Origin: an uncultured Lachnospiraceae bacterium
Lineage (GTDB): Bacteria; Bacillota; Clostridia; Lachnospirales; Lachnospiraceae
Direction: 5' to 3'
DNA length: 44,463 nucleotides
Assembly: GCA_910587295.1 (NCBI GenBank)
Contig: CAJULP010000004.1
Coordinates: 1 to 44,463 of the forward strand
The notes below the pieces were generated by a model. It was not told the origin of the DNA, did no database searches, and saw nothing but the letters and a program-made list of their open reading frames with translations. A program made the translations under genes and the position numbers. Positions 1 to 7,400 of this stretch are shown piece by piece (positions within the stretch are counted from its first letter, which is position 1; every line of letters begins with the position of its first letter).

Positions 1-262
1 ACTAAATGCGAAGCCACTACTTAACTGGCTGCCGCTAATAGCATTATCTATGCCACATTGCGTCAAATAGCCAGCTACGTAGTGGTCAGAAATCTAGTCG
101 AAGAGCCAGTTGGACTTACATGAGTCAATAAACCAGCCCTAATATGATGAAAAATCTTAAGGAACCATTTCGCGAATGCTTTATCCGAGCGTGGCAATCG
201 CCAGCACAGCTGACGCGTAGATTTTTCATCTTATTAGGGCGGTACTGTTAACCATGTAACCC
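1..262 (+). ncRNA. candidate structured non-coding RNA, 3' part (5' end outside window)
   Basis: No convincing ORF is seen, but the stretch is full of nested complementary segments. A 22-bp stem pairs 136-157 with 219-240 (one mismatch) and encloses a multibranch core: 171-174/214-217 closes three small adjacent hairpins at 176-192, 193-202 and 203-211. Upstream, 14-20 pairs with 79-85, and 25-30 pairs with 69-74 inside it. Positions 23-30 could instead pair with 104-111, a possible switch or pseudoknot. A bulged hairpin spans 110-128. Three helix extensions (13/86, 31/68, 177/191) are G-U pairs only when the + strand is read as RNA, which argues for + transcription. No promoter is visible, so the RNA probably starts before base 1. 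I cannot name the family; raiA is one known Clostridia RNA to test. The structure is read directly; function is unknown. Confidence 0.55.
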
Positions 263-276
263 AACTAAACGGGAAT

Positions 277-1164
277 TTATGTCGGCACAATTACCGACGG
301 ATCCATGCTGCCCAGATCCCCACACCCTGTCCTTGCCATAACACCTTTCAATTCTTCATTCATCCCCAGAATCTGATCTCTTACCCCTTCTGCCCCGTTC
401 TTACCTAACGGCTCCATGACCACCCGGCCTGCACACACTGCCGCAGCGCCTAATGCCAACGCCTTATAAGCATCCATGCCGCTTATGATCCCACAGTCCA
501 CGAAAACCGGAATCTGCCCTTGCACCACTTTCACGATCTCCGGTAACATCCGTAGCGGCGGAACCGCATAATCCATGATCCCGTGATGGTGGGATACCAC
601 GATCCCCTTTACCCCTGCCATAAGACATTTGTATGCATCCTGCCCGCTAAGTACCCCCTTCACGATAAAAGGCAGGGAAGTGGCTTTTACAAAGCTGCAA
701 ATATCCTTCTGGGTCTTAGGAGACATATCATATCCAAGGATCCGGTCAAAATTCCCTTTTGCGTCAAATGCATGGTCTATATCCATTCCCACTGCCAAAG
801 CACCGCATTTCTCCGCATGGGCGATCCGGTCCAGTATCATGTCATGATCCGCATAAGGTTTTATGATCTTGATCGTCCTTGCCCCCGTGGCCACGATCGC
901 CTCAAGCTCCTGCTTATCTCCCATTCCCGCCCAGTTCACCGCACCGGCAAGAAAAGCTCCCCTTGCCATTTCCACCATCCCGTTATCCCGGACCTTATCA
1001 AGATGGGATAATGCCGCCGTCATGATCGGCGTCTGAAACCGTTCTCCATACAATTCTAATGTGGTATCCGGCTTTTTCCCGTCCAAATGACGCATTTCCA
1101 AAAGCAGTGAATCAAAATAATCTCTGGTGATCTGATCTGAATTTCCGGCATTTCTTTTTTCCAT
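277..1164 (-). CDS. FMN-dependent alpha-hydroxy-acid oxidase/dehydrogenase-like protein
   Basis: About 295 residues with the C-terminal half of an FMN-binding TIM barrel of the lactate oxidase/glycolate oxidase family. A phosphate-binding-like stretch VDCGIISGMDAYKALALGA is followed by VCAGR. The usual SNHGGRQLD loop, which carries the active-site His and Arg, reads SHHHGIMDY, so the Arg is absent and the substrate or even catalysis may differ. The enzyme would oxidise a 2-hydroxy acid or act as an FMN oxidoreductase in the cytoplasm. I place the start at the ATG at 1164, behind a GAGAGG ribosome binding site; a TTG seven codons upstream (1185) keeps the frame open but has no good site. It lies 54 bp downstream of the type VII operon's last gene on the same strand, so read-through is possible. 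A TATAAT-like hexamer at the end of the upstream gene could be its own weak promoter. Confidence 0.75.
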   Translation of the reverse strand: MEKRNAGNSDQITRDYFDSLLLEMRHLDGKKPDTTLELYGERFQTPIMTAALSHLDKVRDNGMVEMARGAFLAGAVNWAGMGDKQELEAIVATGARTIKIIKPYADHDMILDRIAHAEKCGALAVGMDIDHAFDAKGNFDRILGYDMSPKTQKDICSFVKATSLPFIVKGVLSGQDAYKCLMAGVKGIVVSHHHGIMDYAVPPLRMLPEIVKVVQGQIPVFVDCGIISGMDAYKALALGAAAVCAGRVVMEPLGKNGAEGVRDQILGMNEELKGVMARTGCGDLGSMDPSVIVPT

Positions 1165-1218
1165 GCTCCACCTCTCTAATTTCAATAAGTACTTTTTTCT
1201 TGCTATTATATTTTGATT

Positions 1219-2631
1219 TTACTGGATTTTTTCACAAAAATCAATGGAAAGAGCCGCGATTTCCATGGCATCTTCCTCCCACTTTTTGTACGAATGACTG
1301 ATCTGCCTTTGGATTTCAAGGAGCTGGCCCAACTGTTTTTCCAGACGCCCTAATACCCCTGCCGCCAGATTAATCTTGCGATGCAGTCCGATCCAGCCCT
1401 TCATATAGACCGGCACTGCCTGTGCTGCCTTAAGAATCTGTTCTTTCATTTCCGCAATCCGCCCCATTTCCTGCTCCAGCTTAAAGGCGCAGTTTGACAA
1501 TGCGGGAATATCCACACAAAGATACAGGTTTCCCGGCACCTGGCAGACAAAACTTTCTTTACCCACAACAGCTTCTATCAGTTCTTTTCCTTCCTGCCCT
1601 AAGATCAGATTGCCGGCGATAAGCGGAATCCCTAAAAACGCAAAATCCGAAACATCCGACATGGTAAGCTTCTCCCCATTGATCCCGTCTTTCCTTCCCT
1701 GCATGGATTCCATCGCCTGCATCACTACCGCCGCACAGCCGTCTCTTTTTTGTACCGGCAGCGACATCACCCAGGCGGACAGCGCCGCTGCATAATTTCC
1801 AAGAATCCCCCTGCCCGGTGCATCCTGATTTTTTCTCCCAGTATAGACAATTTCTTTCCCGGAAGTCTTTTCCCAATCGGCAAACAGATACTTAATATCA
1901 TGATACCCGGCAAAATTGCTTTTCTCTACAGGTGTCCTTATGTACCGGATGCTGCCCTTCGGTATGATGCTCAGCCCAAGGGCGCTGACATAATCGTTTT
2001 CCCCATAGATACCTTTTATCTTCCGGGTTTTTTCTTCATACCCTTCCTCCCCGTATTTTTCCTTCCATCTGTTTACCGCCTCCGGCGAAAACCCCTGGCC
2101 ATCCACAGAATAACATGCATCCACCAAATCCTGATAACGGCTTTCCATCGTTACAAACTGGGCTTTATTTCCTCCTTTGGAATGCCCTGTAATGACCAGA
2201 TGCTGGTTTCCTGTAAGCCCCATCCTCTCCACCACTTCCTCAAAATAAGCAAGTGCCCTGTTTTGCTGGATCGTAGCCGTACTGCTCATGCCAATTCCGT
2301 TATCCGGCCATTCCCCGTCACCGGTTCCCCGGTACACCACATAGACCGTGCTTTGATCCGGCGCAGAAAAAGTGCAGGCAGCAGTTCCCGGATCATATCC
2401 CATAGCAGCGCTCTGGCAGCTTATGGTCAGATTCCCGATCTGTTCATTTTCCGCAGCCTGCTTTATAATAGTATATTCTCCATAGTACCTGCCCCCCGGC
2501 TGATAATCGGGAAGCTTCTCCAATTCCGTTAAAATATGGCTTATATGGTCTCCTTCCGCTGCCTGTTGATAATTCAGGTACATATAGGTATCCAGCACCA
2601 TACTGATCTCAGCTTCCGAAATCTGCCCCAC
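1219..2631 (-). CDS. Mbeg1-like (DUF2974) serine hydrolase linked to the type VII locus
   Basis: 470 residues. An alpha/beta hydrolase domain covers roughly residues 1-330: a YRGTGD oxyanion-side motif near 100-105 and the nucleophile elbow GHSKGG at 149-154 (Ser151), as in the Mbeg1-like lipase-type family. Residues ~375-470 are predicted long amphipathic helices with charged heptads, without signal peptide or membrane segment. The start is GTG, with AAAGGAG seven bases before it. It lies 16 bp behind a WXG100 gene and closes the EssC-YukD-WXG100 operon. That position suggests it is either exported by the system or acts on the envelope with it. The helical C-terminus could be the WXG100-contacting part, although most known type VII toxins carry that module at the N-terminus (LXG). 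The hydrolase call is firm; the effector role is inference. Confidence 0.8.
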   Translation of the reverse strand: MGQISEAEISMVLDTYMYLNYQQAAEGDHISHILTELEKLPDYQPGGRYYGEYTIIKQAAENEQIGNLTISCQSAAMGYDPGTAACTFSAPDQSTVYVVYRGTGDGEWPDNGIGMSSTATIQQNRALAYFEEVVERMGLTGNQHLVITGHSKGGNKAQFVTMESRYQDLVDACYSVDGQGFSPEAVNRWKEKYGEEGYEEKTRKIKGIYGENDYVSALGLSIIPKGSIRYIRTPVEKSNFAGYHDIKYLFADWEKTSGKEIVYTGRKNQDAPGRGILGNYAAALSAWVMSLPVQKRDGCAAVVMQAMESMQGRKDGINGEKLTMSDVSDFAFLGIPLIAGNLILGQEGKELIEAVVGKESFVCQVPGNLYLCVDIPALSNCAFKLEQEMGRIAEMKEQILKAAQAVPVYMKGWIGLHRKINLAAGVLGRLEKQLGQLLEIQRQISHSYKKWEEDAMEIAALSIDFCEKIQ

Positions 2632-2647
2632 TTATCTTCTCCTTTCC

Positions 2648-2962
2648 CTATACAACCACATTGTTGTGTAAGCTGCCGCTTTGATCCGCATTGCCAAGCT
2701 CCGCCCTCTGGTAATGAGCCGCCATCTCCTGAAGATCATTTACATGCTCCTGCACCATACGGCAGAGCTTGTCCATATCAGTCTGCAAGGAGGCAAATTT
2801 ACTTCCATAAGCGGCAGACGCCTCCCCCTGCCATACTCCTTTAAGCCCCTGTACCAGCGACATCATCTCTCCCGTCAAGTTTTTCATCTGGCCGCCGGTG
2901 CCGGCAAACTCCCCTGATGTCTGAATCAATTTTTCCGGTGTCACTTTTAAAATACCTTCCAT
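2648..2962 (-). CDS. WXG100 family protein (EsxA-like), copy 1
   Basis: 104 residues forming the expected helix-turn-helix hairpin, with WQG at the turn near residue 48. The start is the ATG at 2962, preceded by GAAAGGAG; the longer open frame upstream has no ribosome binding site. It begins MEGILKVTPEKL, the common WXG100 N-terminus. It is the most canonical of the five small proteins here and the one next to the hydrolase. WXG100 proteins are small dimeric substrates or partners of the EssC motor in type VII secretion. The C-terminal tail ends in NNVVV, without the YxxxD/E export signal seen in some EsxA proteins. Confidence 0.88.
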   Translation of the reverse strand: MEGILKVTPEKLIQTSGEFAGTGGQMKNLTGEMMSLVQGLKGVWQGEASAAYGSKFASLQTDMDKLCRMVQEHVNDLQEMAAHYQRAELGNADQSGSLHNNVVV

Positions 2963-3014
2963 CCCTATTTCTCCTTTCAAATTATACAGGCATTTTGATA
3001 ATAATCTCCATGGA

Positions 3015-3314
3015 TCAATACCTTCTTGCCGCTGCAATCTCCCTGTTCCTTGCTTCCGCTTCCTCATACCTGGCTGCGATCTCCAAAAGTGCCTGCACAT
3101 ACTGAGCGATCAGCCCATAAAAAACATCCATCTGCTGCCGGTCGTTCATAAATGCCTGATGGAACACCGTCTTTGCCTCCCCCTCCCACATACTGCACAG
3201 GGAAGTTTCTTTTTCCTGCAGTTCCGATGCTTTTGCTTTAAATTGCCCGTTTAATTCCTGTAGGCGCGATGCCCTGTTCCTTAGTTCTGACGATGTAACC
3301 TGAAAAAATGCCAT
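3015..3314 (-). CDS. WXG100 family protein, copy 2
   Basis: 99 residues with two amphipathic helices separated by WEG near residue 43, so the W-x-G signature is kept. The ATG at 3314 follows AAAGGGG. The C-terminal helix contains YEEAEARNREIAAA, resembling the YxxxD/E-type tail (Y..AE..N) shared with the two copies further upstream (3613-3921 and 3931-4221). Part of the tandem array between YukD and the Mbeg1-like hydrolase, about 50 bp from the next copy; probably one transcript with essC. Likely a heterodimer partner or substrate in the type VII system (inference). Confidence 0.85.
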   Translation of the reverse strand: MAFFQVTSSELRNRASRLQELNGQFKAKASELQEKETSLCSMWEGEAKTVFHQAFMNDRQQMDVFYGLIAQYVQALLEIAARYEEAEARNREIAAARRY

Positions 3315-3335
3315 ATCTTTTCCCCTTTCCTTTTC

Positions 3336-3650
3336 TTAATAAATCCTATTTGATGCGAGGGAGACGTTCAGTGTCTCCATTCGGTACATTTCCTCCGCCT
3401 GCTCTTTCATTTCCTCCGCAATCCTGTAAAGTCCTTCTCCTTCCCTGCCAATCTGCTGCCCTAACTTCAGCTCCCTCTCCACAAGCTTATCCGCGCACAC
3501 ACTTTCCCACCCCCTTTTCGTTTCAAACGCCGTATGAAAGATTCCCTCCTGACCAATTTTTTCCACCTCCTTTGACAGCAGCCTTAACTGTTCCACCAAT
3601 GCCATAATTTCTTTAAAATGTATTTCTATTGTCTGCTGTGACAAGTTCAT
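3336..3650 (-). CDS. WXG100-like protein with degenerate motif, copy 3
   Basis: 104 residues from the ATG at 3650, which has AGGAGG and AAAGG ahead of it; an ATG seven codons upstream (3671) lacks a site. Two long helices are predicted around GWES near residues 47-50, where Trp is kept but Gly is replaced. It overlaps the end of the upstream copy by 38 bp, implying translational coupling. Size, helical pattern and position place it in the WXG100 superfamily even though the signature is imperfect. Role inferred from the operon only. Confidence 0.75.
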   Translation of the reverse strand: MNLSQQTIEIHFKEIMALVEQLRLLSKEVEKIGQEGIFHTAFETKRGWESVCADKLVERELKLGQQIGREGEGLYRIAEEMKEQAEEMYRMETLNVSLASNRIY

Positions 3651-3921
3651 TTGCCTTTTCCGCCTCCTCATAAATGACCGCTATTTCACAAAGTTTCCCT
3701 ATATGCGCCATAATCTCCTTAAACCGGGCCTGCCCTTCTTTTGCAAATGAATCAAAAGTTCTTTCAAGCAGCGAGACCGCTCCTGAAGCAAAACTTCCCC
3801 TGACACCCTCCACTTCCTTTCTGGCTGCCTGCAGCCCGGATATGGCCTGATCTGCCATGCTTAACAACAATTCCTCTGTTTCCTTTATTTTTTCTGTCGT
3901 AACCTTGATATTCCCTTCCAT
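3613..3921 (-). CDS. WXG100-like protein lacking Trp, copy 4
   Basis: 102 residues starting MEGNIKVTTEKIKETEE, the same opening pattern as copy 1, behind AAGGAGGGG. The expected W-x-G turn reads RGS (VEGVRGSFASG), so Trp is lost while the helix-turn-helix layout stays. The C-terminus has YEEAEKANELV, close to copies 2 and 5. It overlaps the following gene by 38 bp. Such Trp-less members often act as the non-signature half of a heterodimer; that is inference here. Confidence 0.75.
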   Translation of the reverse strand: MEGNIKVTTEKIKETEELLLSMADQAISGLQAARKEVEGVRGSFASGAVSLLERTFDSFAKEGQARFKEIMAHIGKLCEIAVIYEEAEKANELVTADNRNTF

Positions 3922-3930
3922 TTCCCCTCC

Positions 3931-4221
3931 TTAAAGCTGGCTCACAGCTGTTTCATTATTTTTTTCCGTCTCTGCCAGCATGACCGCAATCTCATTCATA
4001 GCCAAAAGCAGTCTGCTAAGCCTTCTGACGCTCACAGCCGCCATACCGGTCTGACGTTCAAGTTCCCTGCGCCAGTCTCTATAAGACGGACTATCCCAAA
4101 AGAACCGGATCCGGTCCGCCTCTGACTCCAAAAGATTTAATTGATCCAAAACAACTGTCAGATTTCTTTCCGCATCATGGATCTTGTCCTCTAGTCCTTT
4201 AGAATAAAGCCGCACTTCCAT
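3931..4221 (-). CDS. WXG100-like protein with WDS turn, copy 5
   Basis: 96 residues, all helical apart from the turn FFWDSPSYRDW near residues 40-50, which replaces W-x-G by W-D-S-P. The tail has LAETEKNNETAVSQL, similar in spacing to the other copies. A GGAGG lies about 13 bases before the ATG and a closer GCAGGT directly precedes it. It follows the YukD-like gene by 22 bp. Function within type VII secretion is inferred from family shape and position. Confidence 0.72.
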   Translation of the reverse strand: MEVRLYSKGLEDKIHDAERNLTVVLDQLNLLESEADRIRFFWDSPSYRDWRRELERQTGMAAVSVRRLSRLLLAMNEIAVMLAETEKNNETAVSQL

Positions 4222-4243
4222 ACCTGCCGATTCCTCCCTTTCC

Positions 4244-4489
4244 TTATATAAGAATCAGGCGGTCTCCGCTCTTTACGCCCTGTTGGATCAAACTATCCTC
4301 CTGCTTTAACAAACATTCCCGCTCTAAATCATAAAAAAACCTATTTTTTGTCGGTTTCCAATTAAGTTTTTCTTTGTGTTCGATCAAGGAAACCACTTCT
4401 CTGACCAACGTATCCACTTTTTCTTCCTCATCCAGCTCAAAATCATATTTTTCGTCAATTGCCGGAACATACACATCCACAAATATCAT
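4244..4489 (-). CDS. YukD/EsaB-like ubiquitin-fold protein of the type VII system
   Basis: About 81 residues with the beta-grasp pattern of YukD: an opening strand IFVDVYVPAIDEKYDFEL, a central helix, and a closing strand SGDRLILI. It lacks the Gly-Gly end used for conjugation, as YukD does. The first 35 bases overlap the end of essC. Two adjacent ATGs (4492 and 4489) are possible; AAGGAG is too close to the first, so I take the second. YukD/EsaB proteins regulate or assemble the EssC machine. Its position directly behind essC supports the call. Confidence 0.82.
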   Translation of the reverse strand: MIFVDVYVPAIDEKYDFELDEEEKVDTLVREVVSLIEHKEKLNWKPTKNRFFYDLERECLLKQEDSLIQQGVKSGDRLILI

Positions 4490-7400
4490 CATTCTCCTTA
4501 AAAAGGCCGGGAATCAAAAGCCGCTCTGTCTGGGAAAATACCCCCTGTTTCCAATATCCCACCCCTTGTGCCTCCCTCTGGTTTAATCTTGCATATCCTA
4601 AATCATCAAATGAAAATACTCTCTGCATCCCTCCATTGCCCCCTAAATGCACGCCCACCTGTTCCTCAGAAAATGCCCGAAAAAACGGTTCCGCCGTAAG
4701 CATCCCGTCGGAAGCAAAATCATAAGCCCCTGCCATAAAATAATCCTTACCTTTTCCACTAAAAAGCCGCTCCCAAAAAGCAATTCTTTCTCCCCGCTCT
4801 TCATCCGGCCACGATATCATTCGGATCAGCCCTGCCAGATCCGGAGCTAAAAAGCAGCACCCTCCTCCGGCCGTTTTGTGCAGCGTTAAGATATCCTCAT
4901 TTTCTGCCCACACCACATTCCGCCCCTGATAAAGCAGGCTCTTTTCTATCTGTTTTAAAAATCCTCGTCCGTTCCCTCCATGGCAGGATAATAAAAAACG
5001 GGGATGTCTCATAAAATTTACTTCTCTAATTTCCCCCGTGGCAAGGGAATAGCCCAGGGGAATATAATCCGCTTTCCACCGATAATCCTTTACCATAGCC
5101 GGATAATCAGGTACTGAGGGAAGATGTGGGAACGCCGCAACTTCTTTCCTATGTACCGGTTTCGATAAATGTTCCGGCGCAACAGCCGCCTGAAATTCCA
5201 GCACCCTTCCCTCTGCCTTACAGATCCCTCTTCCTTTGGTGTTTTCCTTCGGCAGTACAGGCAGGTGGTACTGCCTCAAAATATCCCCGTAAGCGAAACG
5301 GTCACTCATTTCCAAAGCCACTACCGTTTTAAATTTCTCGAACATCTTTCCCGGTATTTCTCCGGGAGAAGCAGCAGATATGACCATATAAATCCCATAC
5401 CCCATCCCTTCCGCCGCAAGCCTTATTAAAAACTCCTGCTGCCGCTCTTCTAATGCCTTAAGCAGGGATGAAATATTGTCGATCAGGAAAAATACATCGG
5501 GAAATTCTTTCACACTCTGCATTGTTCCCTGACCTCCCCTTCCCCGGAAGCTTTCTTTTCTTTTTATAAAAAGCCGCTCTAGGTGATAGAAAAAAATATC
5601 CTTTCCTTCTTTTTCCCAAAGCCCGCCCAAAACCCCCGGCTTATCCAAAAAGTTCCGCATGTTCCCCTGGCCTAGATCCGCACAAATAAGTACCGGCTGT
5701 TTGGAACCGCAATAATCAAAAATCTGCCAGGCTATCAGCCGGAGCAATTCACTTTTACCGGATAACGGCCCACCGCATACCGCAAAGTTTCCGGCTTCTA
5801 GCGGCTGATATACCAGAGGGAACTGTCTTTGGTTTTCCGGGTCGTCACACATCCCCAACAGCAGTTCCATCCCCTGCCCATAATCGGAACCGTAAATTTC
5901 TCTCACGTCTTCTAACGAAATCCTCACCGCAAGTTCCGGCATCCAGAGAGACTTTGCCCTCTTAGTTCCTTCCCTGCCTGCCGTCATTGACACATAATTT
6001 ATGACTGCTTCTAATTGGCTTTCCTTTGTTTTTTTCTCCACAGGAGAAGTTTGAAGCCGCTTCCCTGTATTTTCCACCAAGACAGCGCACTGTTTTTTAC
6101 TCTCCTTTTCCCTGTATGGCTCTCCACAGTAACCGGTCTGGAACAGTTCATAATATTCATGGTTCCCGATCTGCAGATAGCACTGCCCCGGCAAAAGAAG
6201 CATGGCGGCATCACTGTTGTGCAGCATATCCATACTGTCCTTTTTATCCTGCACTTTAAGGCAGAGGTGAAACCTCGCATTACTCCAAATCCTGTCATCC
6301 ACCGTTCCTGCCGGTTTCTGGGTCGCTAAAATCAAATGAATGCCAAGGCTTCTGCCTACCTGGGATAAAGAGATAATTTCCTGCATAAATTCCGGTTCTT
6401 CTTTTCGGAGCTGGGCAAACTCATCCACCACTAAGATCAAATGGGGCATAGGACTATCCGCCTTTCCTTCCCGGTAAAGCTCCGTATATGCATCAATATG
6501 GTTTACCCCATACCTGCCAAGTATCTGCTGTCTTTGCCTGTTTTCGCTTGTAATTGCCGACATGGCTCTTTTGATCTGTTTTCCTGAAAGATTAGATATG
6601 GCCCCGGCACAATGGGGAAGGTTTTTCAATACATTCCCGGTACCGCCGCCCTTATAGTCAATCATAAAGAAATTTACATCCTCCGGCGAAAAACTCACCG
6701 CTATGGAAAGAAGAAAGGTCATGATCAATTCACTTTTTCCGAAACCCGTTGTTCCCGCGATCAGCCCATGAGGTCCATGAAACTTCTCATGGATATCCAG
6801 GCTGATGATCTTCCCCCCCTGCCCGCGCCCTACAGGAACCTTCAGGCGTTTCCCCGGATGATTGTTCTTCCACCTTTGCCTGCTTTTTAATTCCTGCACA
6901 CTGCCGCATCCGTACAGTTCCAAGAAATCCACCTTTTCCGGTATCTGCTCTTCCATGCCCGTTTCCCGTACCCGAAACCCGGAAATCGCCCGAAAATACC
7001 GCACCGCCACATCCCGTTCCAATCCTTCAAGCATAACCGCCTGCCTTGTGATCCCCTTCTTTGTACGGATGACCAATTCCTGCTTTTTCCGGATCTGCAG
7101 AAATCCCCGGCAGTTTTTCGGAAGGTTTTCCCGCTCTTTTTCCATAAATACCGCACTGACCGGATAAGCAGTTTCATCATCTGTCAAATACCGGCATAGT
7201 ATCTCTCCCTGAACCAATTCCTTGTCCAGCACCAAAACCAAATACCAGGGCAGGCTGATGCCGGAATCCTCCTTTCTTTTTTCTAATTCTCCCATCAACG
7301 CAGGGATGATCTCCCCACTGTCCTTTTCATCCCCGGCAAGAAACCGGACTTTTCCATTCGGCGACCAGATATGCGGCATAAACCGGATACTATCCGCCAA

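Noticed and set aside
281..298. Hairpin GTCGG/CCGAC at the end of the FMN enzyme gene as terminator of the + strand RNA
   Set aside because: It is followed by GGATCC, not by T residues, and lies within coding sequence of the convergent gene.
1750..2532. Long + strand open frame of 260 codons opposite the Mbeg1 gene
   Set aside because: It mirrors a well-supported minus-strand gene, has no ribosome binding site and no recognisable domain; antisense open frames are frequent in this sequence.
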